A stretch of DNA of 64,000 bases from Pseudomonas parakoreensis (GCF_021602155.1 NZ_BQHY01000006.1:124001-188000); one strand, 5' to 3'. Positions 1-9,747 are shown, numbered from the stretch's first letter. The notes: a model not told the origin generated them from the letters alone. Numbers and translations: made by a program.

Positions 1-88
1 CGGCGAATTCTGATTCGTTCTTTTTTAATAACCATCGCAACGCAGGGAGTCTGGCCGTCGGGCCACCAGACCATGGCCCGGGAGGGTC

Positions 89-102
89 TTGATCTGGATC
101 AA
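89..102. promoter_or_regulatory. Anr/FNR-type box
   Basis: The sequence TTGATCTGGATCAA matches the FNR/Anr consensus TTGAT-N4-ATCAA perfectly. Anr is the oxygen-sensing activator of Pseudomonas. The controlled gene is probably to the left, outside the window; the MFS gene at 470 is far and separated by a REP element. Confidence 0.5.
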
Positions 103-217
103 GCAACGTTAAAAGAGTAGTCCCATTTCCGAGGAAGAACGGCGTGGTCGTTTGCCGCGTGACAAGTTGCCTCAGCGCCTGGGCAACGCTCTGAAATACA
201 TGTCCCAGAGCGGCACG

Positions 218-352
218 ACCTGTAGGGAGGGGATTCATCCCCGATGGGCGGCGAAGCAGCCCCCCCTCCAATACACACTGCCTTTTGGTCGTGTCGGCAG
301 TTTTTACGACTGCTACGCAGTCGATCGGGGATGAATCCCCTCGCCACAGGGG
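218..352. repeat. REP palindrome, GGGGATTCATCCCC class
   Basis: Inverted repeats of GGGGATTCATCCCCGATGGG and its complement flank a spacer. The same class recurs at 29370-29465 with TTTATCCCC. This is a typical Pseudomonas REP arrangement between genes. Confidence 0.75.
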
Positions 353-469
353 GATCGGCATCCAGTCCGGAGATAGATGTCTGGCTAACTAAATTTTTCG
401 TCATGGCAACTTCCTGTTACAGACTGGTGATAACCTCACCGTTCCGCCCCGTGCCAGACCTGCCTTCAG

Positions 470-1708
470 ATGCCCAGCCAAGAGCCCCTGCTGTTACGTC
501 ACCATCGTCCGTTTCTCGCGTTCTGGTTCGCCCGGATCTTCACCGCCAGTGGCTTTCAGATGCTCACGGTGGCGATCGGCTGGAATCTGTATCAGTTGAC
601 CGGCAACGTGCTCGACCTGGGTCTGGTCGGTCTGGTGGAATTCGCGCCACGGGTGCTGTTCATGCTGCACACCGGTCACGTCGCCGACCGCTATGACCGG
701 CGCCGGGTCGCGGCGATCTGTCAGTCGTTGCAGGCGTTGATTGCCCTGGCGCTGGCCATCGGCAGTGCGACCGATCACGTGACCCGGGAAATGATCTTCG
801 TCCTCGCCTTCCTGCTCGGCGGCGCGCGCTCCTTCGAGCTGCCGACCACCCAGGCGCTGCTGCCAAGTATCGTGCCCAGCGCCCTGTTTCCACGCGCGGT
901 CGCCGCAGCGCAATCGGCTCAACAGTCAGCCACCATCGTCGCCCCCGCCCTCGGTGGCTTGCTTTACGCGTTTGGCAGTGTCTGGGTCTACGGCCCAACG
1001 GTGTTGCTTTACGTCATCGCCTGCACCTTGATGCTCAACCTGCCCGCGCGACAGACGCCATTGAACAAAGGCAAAGCCACGCTCGACTCGTTGCTGGCGG
1101 GCATCCGTTTCATTCGCAGCCGTCCGGACATTCTCGGAGCGATCTCACTGGACCTGTTCGCCGTGCTGCTGGGCGGCGCCACCGCGCTGCTGCCGGTGTT
1201 CGCCAAGGACATTCTGCTCACCGGGCCGTGGGGCCTGGGCCTGCTGCGTTCGGCGCCGGCGGTCGGCGCGCTGGGGATGTCGCTGTTTCTGGCGCGATTC
1301 GCCGTCGAGCGCAATGTCGGGCGCGTGATGTTCACCGCCGTCGGCGTCTTCGGCGTGGCGACCATCGCCTTCGGCCTGTCGACCTCGTTCTGGTTCTCAC
1401 TGGCGGTGCTGGTGGTGCTCGGCGCGGCGGACATGATCAGCATGGTGATCCGCGCCTCCTTCGTGCAACTGGAAACCCCGGACGAAATGCGCGGCCGGGT
1501 CAGCGCGGTGAACGGCCTGTTCATCGGCGCCTCGAATCAGCTGGGCGAATTCGAATCCGGCCTCACCGCACACTGGTTCGGCACCGTCCCAGCCGTGGTG
1601 ATGGGCGGGATCGGCACGCTGGTGGTCACCGGGACGTGGATCAAACTGTTCCCGACCCTGGCCAAACGCGACCGGATGCATGTGCCGGCGGAAGAGGTGA
1701 AGGTCTGA
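470..1708 (+). CDS. MFS transporter, EntS/DHA3-like exporter
   Basis: The 412-residue inner-membrane protein has about 12 hydrophobic segments and belongs to the MFS family that includes the enterobactin exporter EntS and DHA3 drug exporters. The family signature is seen in the first cytoplasmic loop (HVADRYDRR, about residues 70-78) and its second-half counterpart. It probably exports a small molecule by proton antiport; the substrate cannot be told from sequence. The ATG at 470 has only a weak ribosome site, but the protein begins at the usual place before the first membrane helix. It stands alone, convergent with the DJ-1-like gene with only a few bases between stops. Confidence 0.85.
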   Translation: MPSQEPLLLRHHRPFLAFWFARIFTASGFQMLTVAIGWNLYQLTGNVLDLGLVGLVEFAPRVLFMLHTGHVADRYDRRRVAAICQSLQALIALALAIGSATDHVTREMIFVLAFLLGGARSFELPTTQALLPSIVPSALFPRAVAAAQSAQQSATIVAPALGGLLYAFGSVWVYGPTVLLYVIACTLMLNLPARQTPLNKGKATLDSLLAGIRFIRSRPDILGAISLDLFAVLLGGATALLPVFAKDILLTGPWGLGLLRSAPAVGALGMSLFLARFAVERNVGRVMFTAVGVFGVATIAFGLSTSFWFSLAVLVVLGAADMISMVIRASFVQLETPDEMRGRVSAVNGLFIGASNQLGEFESGLTAHWFGTVPAVVMGGIGTLVVTGTWIKLFPTLAKRDRMHVPAEEVKV

Positions 1709-1714
1709 GGATCG

Positions 1715-2266
1715 TCACACCAACATCTCCCCCGCCACTTTCGCCCGCAACGCCTTGCCACCAAGTTGCTCGACCAGCGTCAGGGCAAACGCCAGTGCGG
1801 CGCCGGAGCCCTGGGCGGTGATGCAATTGCCGTCGACCACCACCGGTTGATCAACAAACGTACAGCCCGACAACTGGTGACTGACACTTGGCAGGCAGGT
1901 CATGCGTCGCTGGCGTAATACGCCAGCGGCTTGCAGGGCGATGGCCGGGGCTTCGGCGATGGCGGCGAACAGGCGTCCGGCGCTGGCCTGGTCCTTGAGC
2001 AATTGTTGCAGCGGCTGATGCGCCGCCAAATGTTGAGAACCGACAACCCCGCCGGGCAGGACGATCAGGTCAAACGTCTGCGCCAGTACATCGACCAGCA
2101 TGCCGTCCGCCGTCAGGCGCGTACCGCGTGCGCAGGTCAGCATGCGCCGGCCTTCGATGCTGGCCGCCACCACTTCAATGCCGGCGCGGCGCAGCACGTC
2201 GATCAGGGTCACGCTGTGCAGATCATCGATGCCCTCGGCGAGGGTAATCAGGGCTCTAAAGGTCAT
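1715..2266 (-). CDS. DJ-1/PfpI family protein lacking the nucleophile Cys
   Basis: This 183-residue protein has the DJ-1/YajL/ThiJ fold pattern: an N-terminal strand, a Glu near residue 11 (LAEGID) and a nucleophile-elbow region. In YajL and DJ-1 the elbow reads A-I-C-A-A-P and the Cys is the reactive residue of the glyoxalase, deglycase or chaperone activity. Here it reads AIAEAPA, so the Cys is Ala. The domain is otherwise full length. It may have lost the classical activity or use another chemistry. The call to the family is secure; the function is not. Confidence 0.8.
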   Translation of the reverse strand: MTFRALITLAEGIDDLHSVTLIDVLRRAGIEVVAASIEGRRMLTCARGTRLTADGMLVDVLAQTFDLIVLPGGVVGSQHLAAHQPLQQLLKDQASAGRLFAAIAEAPAIALQAAGVLRQRRMTCLPSVSHQLSGCTFVDQPVVVDGNCITAQGSGAALAFALTLVEQLGGKALRAKVAGEMLV

Positions 2267-2332
2267 GGGCGCTATCCGCTGAGTGATCTTTAAAGCGTAG
2301 TCAGCTTTGCCCTGCCTGTTTGCTGACAGCCG

Positions 2333-2782
2333 TTACTTGATGTAAAGCTGGGTCGACATCGTGTTGCGTGGCGCGTTGATCGAGGTGTTGCTGAAGCTGA
2401 ACGTGCCTTCCTGCTTGCCCGCCAGATCGAAGGTATACAGCGAGCCGACCGTTTTGCTGCCGGGGGTGCATTCGGTCAGATTGCCGGTATCGAAAGCGCA
2501 CACCGGGGCGCGGGTGCCATTCACTTCAAAACCGTCCAGCGTGGCGTGTGGCTGGTTCTGGCCATAGCCGATTTCCAGGACATACACCTTGATACTCGTC
2601 CCGCTGTGATTACATTGGGTTTGCGGCTGGTTATCGCCAATGTCTTCCAGGCCACAGGCCGGCGACTGGACCTTGATCACCTTCACCTCAGTCAACGGTG
2701 GCGCCGAGGCTGCCAGCACCGCCGTCGACCCGGTCATCAGCCCTGCCATTAACCCGAAAGCCTGCATCCAGCGCTTGCCCAT
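2333..2782 (-). CDS. Secreted DUF4879-like protein
   Basis: A 149-residue protein with a clear Sec signal peptide (MGKRW, hydrophobic stretch, cleavage near AAVLAASA). The mature part of about 120 residues has four Cys, probably forming disulfides, and resembles the DUF4879/YolA-like family of small secreted proteins. I recognise the family only moderately well and know no activity. The ATG at 2782 is chosen because the signal peptide begins there; a longer in-frame extension would put foreign-looking sequence before it. Confidence 0.65.
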   Translation of the reverse strand: MGKRWMQAFGLMAGLMTGSTAVLAASAPPLTEVKVIKVQSPACGLEDIGDNQPQTQCNHSGTSIKVYVLEIGYGQNQPHATLDGFEVNGTRAPVCAFDTGNLTECTPGSKTVGSLYTFDLAGKQEGTFSFSNTSINAPRNTMSTQLYIK

Positions 2783-3006
2783 GTGATCGCGTTTCCCCGA
2801 AAAATTCAGCGCGCAGTATGGCGCAGATAACCCTGCTACAAAACTTCGACGACGTTCGGCACCAACAACCGCCATATTCCTCACGCTGCTGGTATGATGC
2901 GCGGCTTTTTCCGGCCCACCACAAATTCCCAGGCGCTTGCGACGGTCTGTGCTTTGCTGTTGAGGTCGATACATTCACGGCGCCACGCGCGCCACGGGGA
3001 GCAGAC

Positions 3007-4302
3007 ATGCTGGAAAGGCTGTTTCAACTCAAGGCACACAACACCAACGTGCGGACCGAGATTCTGGCGGGCGTCACGACTTTCCTGGCCATGGCCTACA
3101 TTCTGTTCGTCAACCCGAGCATCCTCGGCGAGACCGGCATGGACAAGGGCGCGGTGTTCGTCGCCACCTGTCTGGCAGCCGCCATCGGCTCGACCATCAT
3201 GGGCCTGATCGCCAACTACCCGATCGCCCTCGCCCCGGGCATGGGCCTGAATGCGTTCTTCACTTACACCGTGGTGCTGCACATGGGCCACACCTGGCAA
3301 GTGGCGCTGGGCGCGGTGTTCATCTCGGCGGTGTGCTTCTTCCTGCTGTCGATCTTCCGCATCCGCGAATGGATCATCAACAGCATCCCGCTACCGCTGC
3401 GCTCGGCCATTGCCGCCGGTATTGGCCTGTTCCTGGCGCTGATCGCCCTGCATAACGCCGGTATCGTGGTCAGCAACCCGGCGACCATGGTCGGCCTCGG
3501 TGACCTGAAAGCCCCGGCCCCGATCCTCGCCACCCTCGGCTTCGCCCTGATCGTCGCTCTCGAAGCACTGAAAGTGCGCGGCGCGGTGCTGATCGGCATT
3601 CTGGCGGTGACCATCATTTCCATCGCCATGGGCTTCACCCCGTTCGGCGGCGTGACCTCGATGCCACCTTCGCTGGCCCCGACCTTCATGCAACTGGACA
3701 TCAAGGGCGCCCTGGACATCGGTCTGGTCAGCGTGATCTTCGCCTTCCTGTTCGTCGACCTGTTCGACAACTCCGGCACCCTGATCGGCGTCGCCAAGCG
3801 CGCCGGCCTGATGGGCAAGGACGGCCACATGCCGAAAATGGGTCGTGCACTGATCGCCGACAGCACCGCGGCGATGGCCGGTTCGCTGCTGGGTACTTCG
3901 ACCACCACCAGCTACATCGAATCCGCTGCGGGCGTGAGTGCCGGCGGCCGTACCGGTCTGACAGCGATCGTTGTGGCGATCCTGTTCCTGTTGGCGCTGT
4001 TCTTCTCGCCACTGGCGGCCAGCGTTCCGGCGTTCGCCACCGCACCGGCGCTGCTGTTCGTCGCCGTGCTGATGACCTCGGGCCTGGCGGAAATAGACTG
4101 GGAAGACATCACCGTTGCCGCACCGGTCGTGGTCACCGCGTTGGCGATGCCGTTCACTTACTCGATCGCCAACGGCATCGCCTTCGGTTTCATCGCCTGG
4201 ACCGTGATCAAACTGCTGTCGGGGCGCGCCCGTGAGCTGAACCCGGCGCTGGTGATTCTGTCGATTCTGTTCGTGATCAAGTTGGGTTGGTTCAACGCAT
4301 GA
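3007..4302 (+). CDS. NCS2 purine permease (AzgA/PbuG-like)
   Basis: This 431-residue inner-membrane protein belongs to the AzgA/PbuG branch of the NCS2 (nucleobase:cation symporter 2) family, which takes up adenine, guanine or hypoxanthine with protons. The family-typical start [21 protein letters not shown], and the later DLFDNSGTL and [15 protein letters not shown] motifs, are all present, with about 12-14 membrane segments. The ATG at 3007 follows a good GGGGAG ribosome site. Its stop overlaps the start of trmA by four bases (ATGA), so the two are probably translated together. Confidence 0.92.
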   Translation: MLERLFQLKAHNTNVRTEILAGVTTFLAMAYILFVNPSILGETGMDKGAVFVATCLAAAIGSTIMGLIANYPIALAPGMGLNAFFTYTVVLHMGHTWQVALGAVFISAVCFFLLSIFRIREWIINSIPLPLRSAIAAGIGLFLALIALHNAGIVVSNPATMVGLGDLKAPAPILATLGFALIVALEALKVRGAVLIGILAVTIISIAMGFTPFGGVTSMPPSLAPTFMQLDIKGALDIGLVSVIFAFLFVDLFDNSGTLIGVAKRAGLMGKDGHMPKMGRALIADSTAAMAGSLLGTSTTTSYIESAAGVSAGGRTGLTAIVVAILFLLALFFSPLAASVPAFATAPALLFVAVLMTSGLAEIDWEDITVAAPVVVTALAMPFTYSIANGIAFGFIAWTVIKLLSGRARELNPALVILSILFVIKLGWFNA

Positions 4303-5378
4303 CATTCGATTCCCAGGCCTACGCCACTCAGCTCGAAGACAAGGTCACGCGTTTGCGTGACCTGCTGGCCCCGTTCGATGCGCCAGAGCCAACCGTGTTC
4401 GACTCGCCGCTGCAGAACTTCCGCCTGCGCGCAGAATTTCGCCTGTGGCGCGAGGCCGGCGAACGGCACTACGCGATGTTCTCCCAGGACGACAAACGCA
4501 CGCCGATCCTGATCGAAGAGTTCCCGATTGCCAGCCTGCGCATCAACCAGTTGATGCCGCAGCTCAAGGCCGCGTGGCAGGCCAGCGCGGCGCTGAGCCA
4601 CAAGCTGTTCCAGGTGGAATTCCTGACCACTCTGGCCGGCGACGCGATGATTACCCTGTGCTATCACCGTCCGCTGGACGAGCACTGGCATGCGGCCGCG
4701 TCGAAGTTGGCGGCTGATCTCAACGTCAGCGTCATCGGGCGCTCCAAGGGCAAGCGCGAAGTGATCGGCCACGATTACGTGGTGGAGAAACTCGACGTCG
4801 GCGGTCGCACCTTCAGCTACCGTCAGCCGGAAGGCGCGTTCACCCAGCCCAACGGCACGGTGAACCAGAAGATGCTCAACTGGGCCTACGAAGCACTGGG
4901 CGATCGTCCTGACGATCTGCTGGAGCTGTATTGCGGCAACGGCAACTTCACCCTGCCGCTCGCCACCCGCGTGCGCAACGTGCTGGCCACCGAGATCAGC
5001 AAGACCTCGGTCAACGCCGCACTGAGCAACCTCAGCGAAAACGCTGTGGATAACGTCACGCTGGTGCGGCTGTCCGCCGAAGAGCTGACCGAAGCACTCA
5101 ACGAAGTGCGCCCGTTCCGTCGCCTGCAGGGCATCGACCTGAAGAGCTACGAGTTCGGCAGCGTATTCGTCGACCCGCCGCGCGCCGGCATGGACCCGGA
5201 CACCTGCGAGCTGACCCGGCGCTTTGACAACATCCTGTACATCTCCTGCAACCCGGAAACCCTGGCGGCCAACATCGCCCAACTGCACGACACGCACCGC
5301 ATCAGCCGCTGCGCGATGTTCGATCAGTTCCCGTGGACGCATCACATGGAGTCCGGGGTGTTGCTGACCCGGCGTTGA
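4299..5378 (+). CDS. trmA: tRNA (uracil-5-)-methyltransferase TrmA
   Basis: TrmA transfers a methyl group from S-adenosylmethionine to U54 of tRNA, making the T-loop ribothymidine. The 359 residues match the usual length. The SAM-binding motif ([15 protein letters not shown], near 206-220), the FVDPPRAG motif and the catalytic Cys in YISCNPETL are all visible. The gene overlaps the upstream purine permease by ATGA and ends in front of a strong terminator. Confidence 0.95.
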   Translation: MTFDSQAYATQLEDKVTRLRDLLAPFDAPEPTVFDSPLQNFRLRAEFRLWREAGERHYAMFSQDDKRTPILIEEFPIASLRINQLMPQLKAAWQASAALSHKLFQVEFLTTLAGDAMITLCYHRPLDEHWHAAASKLAADLNVSVIGRSKGKREVIGHDYVVEKLDVGGRTFSYRQPEGAFTQPNGTVNQKMLNWAYEALGDRPDDLLELYCGNGNFTLPLATRVRNVLATEISKTSVNAALSNLSENAVDNVTLVRLSAEELTEALNEVRPFRRLQGIDLKSYEFGSVFVDPPRAGMDPDTCELTRRFDNILYISCNPETLAANIAQLHDTHRISRCAMFDQFPWTHHMESGVLLTRR

Positions 5379-5398
5379 TGGCCAATGCCAGATGCGAG

Positions 5399-5425
5399 AA
5401 AGCCGTCGTGATTGACGGCTTTTTT
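5399..5425 (+). terminator. Rho-independent terminator after trmA
   Basis: GCCGTC-gtgatt-GACGGC forms a six-pair stem followed directly by TTTTTT. It lies about 20 bases after the trmA stop codon. Confidence 0.85.
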
Positions 5426-5436
5426 GTGGACGCCAC

Positions 5437-5515
5437 AAAAGATCGCAGCCTGCGGCAGCTCCTACCTCTGGAATGCAACCCTCCTGTAGGAGCTGTCGCA
5501 GGCTGCGATCTTTTG
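5437..5515. repeat. REP palindrome, GTAGGAGCTGCCG class
   Basis: Two inverted copies of the GATCGCAGCCTGCGGCAGC / GTAGGAGCTG unit flank a short spacer. This is the commonest repeat in the window: similar pairs lie at 6955, 9748, 14473, 23505, 24886, 28015 and 32267. Confidence 0.85.
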
Positions 5516-5519
5516 TTTT

Positions 5520-5534
5520 GTGCGATTAACGAAC
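5520..5534. promoter_or_regulatory. PcaR-like operator upstream of aroQ
   Basis: GTGCGATTAACGAAC reads GTTCGTTAATCGCAC on the other strand. That is one base away from the P. putida PcaR site as I recall it (GTTCGATAATCGCAC). A perfect copy lies upstream of quiC at 9905-9919. Confidence 0.55.
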
Positions 5535-5579
5535 ACTAAGCGCCAAGGGCAACGCCGTTCAATTGACCAAGGTAACCAT

Positions 5580-5594
5580 CTGGTACATTTTACC
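5580..5594 (+). promoter_or_regulatory. Shared promoter/operator motif before aroQ
   Basis: CTGGTACATTTTACC lies 55 bases before the aroQ start. The near-identical CTGGTACACTTTA is on the minus strand at 9890-9878, reading toward quiC. It may be a common operator, for instance for the TetR regulator of this cluster, or a shared -10 region. Confidence 0.4.
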
Positions 5595-5648
5595 TCCACA
5601 GGCTGAAACCCTCAGCCCAAGCCAAAAACAATAAGTGGAGTTTGCCCC

Positions 5649-6098
5649 ATGCCCCCTATCGTTCTGGTGCTCAACGGCCCGAACCTGAACCTGCTCGGCA
5701 CCCGTGAACCGGCAACCTACGGTCACGAAACCCTGGCCGATATCTCTGCCCTGTGCGGGCGCGCCGCCGAAGAATTCGGCCTGGCCGTGGAGTTTCGCCA
5801 GACCAATCACGAAGGCGAACTGCTCGACTGGATTCACGCGGCACGCGGCCGTTGCGCCGGGATCGTGATCAACCCGGCAGCCTGGACGCACACCTCGGTG
5901 GCGATCCGCGACGCCTTGGTCGCCAGTGAGTTGCCAGTGATCGAAGTGCACCTGTCCAACGTGCATGCCCGCGAGCCGTTCCGCCATCACTCGTTCGTCT
6001 CGGCCATCGCCACGGCGGTGATGTGCGGCTTCGGCAGCCATGGCTATCGCCTGGCTCTGGAGCATTTCAGTCAGCGACTGAAGGGGCGCGCAGCATGA
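5649..6098 (+). CDS. aroQ: Type II 3-dehydroquinate dehydratase
   Basis: The enzyme interconverts 3-dehydroquinate and 3-dehydroshikimate. The 149-residue length and the motifs [18 protein letters not shown] (active-site Tyr), [16 protein letters not shown] and [11 protein letters not shown] with the catalytic His are those of type II enzymes. Lying beside quiC and a shikimate/quinate dehydrogenase gene, this copy most likely serves quinate catabolism rather than aromatic biosynthesis. Its stop overlaps the next start by four bases (ATGA). A PcaR-like site and a motif shared with the quiC promoter lie upstream. Confidence 0.95.
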   Translation: MPPIVLVLNGPNLNLLGTREPATYGHETLADISALCGRAAEEFGLAVEFRQTNHEGELLDWIHAARGRCAGIVINPAAWTHTSVAIRDALVASELPVIEVHLSNVHAREPFRHHSFVSAIATAVMCGFGSHGYRLALEHFSQRLKGRAA

Positions 6099-6949
6099 CC
6101 CGTAAACCGGTAATACTGGCTGGCCTGATCGGTGCGGGCATTCAAGCCTCGCGCACGCCAGCCCTGCATGAACACGAAGGCGATGCCCAAGGCTTGCGCT
6201 ATCTGTATCGGCTGATCGACCTCGATCAGTTGCAACTCGACAGCAATGCCCTGCCCGACTTGCTGCAAGCCGCCGAGCGAATGAACTACACCGGCCTGAA
6301 CATCACCTTCCCGTGCAAGCAGGCGATCATCCCGCTGCTCGACGAACTGTCGCCGGAAGCCCGCGGCATCGGCGCGGTCAACACCGTGGTGCTCAAGGAC
6401 GGCAAACGCATCGGCCACAACACCGATTGCCTGGGTTTTGCCGAAGGTTTTCGTCGCGGCTTGCAAGATGTCGCCCGTGAGCGTGTCGTGCAGATGGGTG
6501 CCGGTGGCGCAGGCGCGGCGGTGGCCCATGCGCTGTTGAGCGAAGGCGTGCAGCAACTGAGTATTTTCGACGTCGACCGCGAGCGCGCCGAGAGTCTGGC
6601 GAACAACCTCAACCAGCATTTCGGCTCAGGTCGCGCGGTGGCCGGGCGCGATCTGCCGAGTACGCTGAATCAGGCCGATGGTCTGGTGAACACCACGCCG
6701 ATGGGCATGGCCAAACTGCCGGGCATGCCCGTGCCGGTGGAGTTGCTGCGCAAGCAATTGTGGGTCGCGGAGATCGTGTACTTCCCGCTGGAAACCGAAC
6801 TGCTGCGCAACGCCCGCGCCTTGGGCTGCCGCACGCTGGACGGCGGCAACATGGCGGTGTTTCAAGCGGTGAAGGCGTTTGAGCTGTTCAGCGGCGTGGT
6901 GCCGGATGCACAGCGCATGCTGGCGCATTTTCAAAGCATGAACGTTTAA
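6095..6949 (+). CDS. Shikimate/quinate dehydrogenase (AroE family)
   Basis: This 284-residue NAD(P)-dependent dehydrogenase has the AroE substrate-domain motifs [12 protein letters not shown] (catalytic Lys) and GAVNTVV, followed by the HNTDCLGF Asp. The dinucleotide fold glycine motif [14 protein letters not shown] is near residue 131. It interconverts shikimate or quinate with the 3-dehydro compound. Overlap with aroQ and the nearby quiC suggest the catabolic direction. Several AroE-like paralogues exist in Pseudomonas and I cannot tell cofactor preference or substrate from sequence alone. Confidence 0.88.
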   Translation: MTRKPVILAGLIGAGIQASRTPALHEHEGDAQGLRYLYRLIDLDQLQLDSNALPDLLQAAERMNYTGLNITFPCKQAIIPLLDELSPEARGIGAVNTVVLKDGKRIGHNTDCLGFAEGFRRGLQDVARERVVQMGAGGAGAAVAHALLSEGVQQLSIFDVDRERAESLANNLNQHFGSGRAVAGRDLPSTLNQADGLVNTTPMGMAKLPGMPVPVELLRKQLWVAEIVYFPLETELLRNARALGCRTLDGGNMAVFQAVKAFELFSGVVPDAQRMLAHFQSMNV

Positions 6950-6954
6950 AAGAT

Positions 6955-7024
6955 CAAAAGATCGCAGCCTTCGGCAGCTCCTACAGGGCCTTGTGTAGGA
7001 GCTGCCGAAGGCTGCGATCTTTTG
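6955..7024. repeat. REP palindrome, GTAGGAGCTGCCG class
   Basis: Two facing copies of GATCGCAGCCTTCGGCAGC and GTAGGAGCTGCCG sit between the convergent stops of the dehydrogenase and the TetR gene, with almost nothing else in the gap. The structure may also stop transcription from both sides. Confidence 0.85.
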
Positions 7025-7028
7025 CTTG

Positions 7029-7706
7029 TCAGGGCTGCAAGTAGCGCAACACCGACTCGCAGATCATCTCGCGATGACGCTGCTTGATGCTTTCGTCCGG
7101 CAGGTCGATCTGAAAGATCTCACCGAACGTGTGGCGGTTCGAGACGCGGTAGAAGCAGAACGAGCTGATCAGCAAGTGCACATCCAGCGCGTCGAGCCCG
7201 GCGCGGAACACCCCTTCTTCAGCACCGCGGCGCAAAATCTCGCCCAGCGAATCGAGGATCGTATTGTTCATCGCCTTGATCGCATCGGAACGCTTCACGA
7301 ATTCGGCGTTGTGGATGTTTTCGATGCAGACGATGCGCACGAAATCGACGTTACGGTCGTGGTGATCAAAGGTAAATTCCACCAGTCGGCGGATCGCCAC
7401 CACCGGCGGCAACTCGGCCAGGTGCAGGCGGTTTTCGGTGCTGCGGATATCGCCGTAAAGCTTCTCCAGCACCTCGACGTACAACTGCTCCTTACTGCCG
7501 AAGTAGTAATAGATCATGCGTTTGGAGGTATGGATACGCTCGGCGATCGCGTCAACGCGGGCACCGGACAAACCCTGCTGGACGAACTCGACGATCGCCT
7601 CCTGCAGGATGTTCTCGCGGGTCTTTTCCGGGTTGTTCTTGCGACTCTTGCGCGGCTCGATGCCGGATTCGACGGGAGCGGCGGGGAGTTCTGAAGTCAT
7701 TGTCAT
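7029..7706 (-). CDS. TetR/AcrR regulator of the quinate cluster
   Basis: The 225-residue protein has an N-terminal TetR helix-turn-helix (ENILQEAIVEFVQQG through TSKRMIYYYFGSKEQLY, about residues 30-78) and a divergent ligand-binding C-terminal domain. It lies about 100 bases downstream of quiC in the same direction and is probably cotranscribed. A role as repressor of the quinate/shikimate genes, with a pathway intermediate as inducer, is inferred from position only. Two near-adjacent ATG codons (7706, 7700) are possible starts. Confidence 0.88.
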   Translation of the reverse strand: MTMTSELPAAPVESGIEPRKSRKNNPEKTRENILQEAIVEFVQQGLSGARVDAIAERIHTSKRMIYYYFGSKEQLYVEVLEKLYGDIRSTENRLHLAELPPVVAIRRLVEFTFDHHDRNVDFVRIVCIENIHNAEFVKRSDAIKAMNNTILDSLGEILRRGAEEGVFRAGLDALDVHLLISSFCFYRVSNRHTFGEIFQIDLPDESIKQRHREMICESVLRYLQP

Positions 7707-7808
7707 TGCGGGCTCACGGCCATCACTGCACAGGTGGGCGATTATGGGCCGCGCTGCACAGTGAAGGAAGCCACGCGGCCCGTGTTTAATCCCGCGTTTA
7801 CGAATTTC

Positions 7809-9710
7809 CTACAACTTCGCCTGGCGCACCGCGCCGCTGCGTGATTTGGCCATCGCCGCCAGACGTACCGCGACGTTCGCCGCACCATAACCGGCATAGC
7901 CGTTTTTACGCTGGATGATCTCGAAGAAGAAGCGTCCCTCGAACGGCTCGGTATAAACGTGGAACAGCTCACCGCCCTGGGCATCGCGGTCGTAGAGCAC
8001 GTTGTAGTACGCCAGCTCGCTGAGGAATTCATCGTCGAAATCGAAGCGCGCAGCGAGGTCGTCGTAATAGTTGAGCGGAATATCCAGCAACGGCACCCCC
8101 GCCTCTTTGGCGCGGCTGACTTCAGCGAAGATGTCGTCACAATCGAAGGCGATGTGATGCACACCCGAGCCGCGATAACTCGACAGCGCATGGGAGATCG
8201 CGGTATTGCGGTTCTCCGAGATATTCAGCGGCAAGCGGATCGAACTGTCGCGGCTGCGCAACGCGCGGCTCTTCACCAGCCCGTACGGATCGGGCAGCAC
8301 CACCTCATCGTCGGCCTCGAAATCCAGCAGGCTCTTGTAGAACAGCACCCAACTGTCGAGGCTGTCGGCCGGCAGTGCCATCGCCATGTGATCGATGCGC
8401 TTGAGGCCGCCACGGGCCTGAGCGTTCGGCAGCAGATTGAAGTCGGTGCCATAGACATCCGCCGCTTCATCCACCAGATAAATCAGGCTGCCGTCCGGCG
8501 CGCGCACCGCGGCCAGTTCCAGTTCGTTGGGGCCGACCAGACCGCGATAGGGCTGGCCCTTATAGGCGACGGCGCGGGCCAGGGCGCTGGCGCTGTCCTT
8601 GACCCGCACGGCGGTGGCGCACAGCGACGGGCCGTGCGCCTCAAAGAAACTGTGGCCGAACGAATACGGTTCGGCGTTGAGGATCAGGTTGATATCGCCC
8701 TGACGCAGCAGGCTCACGCTCTTGGAGCGATGCTGCCCGGCCTTGACGAAGCCCAGGCGCTCTAGCCAGTTGCTCAGTTTGGCGCCGAGGCTTTCGTCGA
8801 CAGCGAACTCCAGAAACTCAATGCCGTTGTACTCGCTGGCCGGTGGCGTTTCGAAGAGGATTTCGCGGTTGGCCACCGGCGTCGGTTGCTGCTCCAGCCG
8901 CTGACGGGTCTTCTCTTCCAGGTACAGCAGCGAACGCAGACCATCGGCGGCATTCGCTCGTGGTGGCGCGGCACGGAAGCCGTCGTTGAAAATTTCCAGC
9001 GACAACGGGCCGGTGTAACCGCTCTGGATGATCGGTGCGAGGAAGCCGGGCAGATCGAACTCACCCTGCCCCGGGAAGCAGCGGAAATGCCGGCTCCACT
9101 CCAGCACATCCATGGCGAGGATCGGCGCGTCGGCCATTTGTACGAAGAAGATCTTGTCGCCGGGAATGTCGGCGATCGCGCTTGGATCGCCTTTCAATGA
9201 CAAGGTGTGAAAGCTGTCGAGCAGCACGCCAAGCGCCGGATGATCGGCCTGACGGACGATGTCCCAGACCTGTTGATACGTATTGACGTGCCGGCCCCAG
9301 GCCAGCGCTTCATAGCCGATGCGCAACCCGCGCGCGCCGGCCCGCTCGGCCAGCAGGCGCAGGTCATCGACCAGAATCTGTTGATCGCCGACGCTGTCTG
9401 CCGAGGCGTTGCTGCAGACCAGCACCAGATCGGTGCCCAGTTCCTGCATTAAATCGAACTTGCGCTCGGCCCGCTCCAGATTGCGCGCCAGCCGATCACG
9501 CCGGCAACCCTCGAAGTCGCGAAACGGCTGGAACAGCGTGATCGCAATGCCTAGGTCAGCGCACATCTGCCTGATTTCCCGCGGGCTGCCGTCGTAATAC
9601 AGAAGATCGTTCTCGAAAATCTCGACCCCGTCGAACCCGGCGGCGGCAATGGCTTCGAGCTTTTCCGGCAGGGTGCCGCTCAGGGAAACGGTGGCAATTG
9701 AACGCTGCAT
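7809..9710 (-). CDS. quiC: 3-dehydroshikimate dehydratase QuiC with HPPD-like domain
   Basis: QuiC dehydrates 3-dehydroshikimate to protocatechuate, feeding the beta-ketoadipate pathway. The 633-residue protein has two parts, as in the P. putida enzyme. An AP-endonuclease-type TIM barrel (about 1-280) carries metal-binding residues in IGYEALAWG, LLDSFH and LSLEIFND. A VOC/4-hydroxyphenylpyruvate-dioxygenase-like half (about 300-610) keeps the iron-site residues in RIDHMAM, GVHHIAFDC and FFFEIIQRKNGY. The ATG at 9710 is chosen because the barrel begins there; further upstream the frame enters a REP element. The promoter lies in the gap shared with the divergent MFS gene. Confidence 0.92.
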   Translation of the reverse strand: MQRSIATVSLSGTLPEKLEAIAAAGFDGVEIFENDLLYYDGSPREIRQMCADLGIAITLFQPFRDFEGCRRDRLARNLERAERKFDLMQELGTDLVLVCSNASADSVGDQQILVDDLRLLAERAGARGLRIGYEALAWGRHVNTYQQVWDIVRQADHPALGVLLDSFHTLSLKGDPSAIADIPGDKIFFVQMADAPILAMDVLEWSRHFRCFPGQGEFDLPGFLAPIIQSGYTGPLSLEIFNDGFRAAPPRANAADGLRSLLYLEEKTRQRLEQQPTPVANREILFETPPASEYNGIEFLEFAVDESLGAKLSNWLERLGFVKAGQHRSKSVSLLRQGDINLILNAEPYSFGHSFFEAHGPSLCATAVRVKDSASALARAVAYKGQPYRGLVGPNELELAAVRAPDGSLIYLVDEAADVYGTDFNLLPNAQARGGLKRIDHMAMALPADSLDSWVLFYKSLLDFEADDEVVLPDPYGLVKSRALRSRDSSIRLPLNISENRNTAISHALSSYRGSGVHHIAFDCDDIFAEVSRAKEAGVPLLDIPLNYYDDLAARFDFDDEFLSELAYYNVLYDRDAQGGELFHVYTEPFEGRFFFEIIQRKNGYAGYGAANVAVRLAAMAKSRSGAVRQAKL

Positions 9711-9747
9711 GTTTCTACTCCCGATGGGGATCGTCTTGTCACGCGCC

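Larger units (their letters stand above)
1..469. other. Gene-free left edge with REP and Anr-like box
   Basis: No credible gene is visible here. The stretch contains a canonical Anr/FNR-type palindrome (89-102) and a large REP palindrome (about 218-352). Open frames across the palindrome on both strands are by-products of its GC-rich repeats. The neighbouring gene to the left lies outside the window. Confidence 0.6.

Noticed and set aside
99-404. Minus-strand frame of 101 codons at the left edge
   Set aside because: It lies across the REP palindrome and has no protein-like composition; a REP of the same class at 29.4 kb gives similar chance frames.
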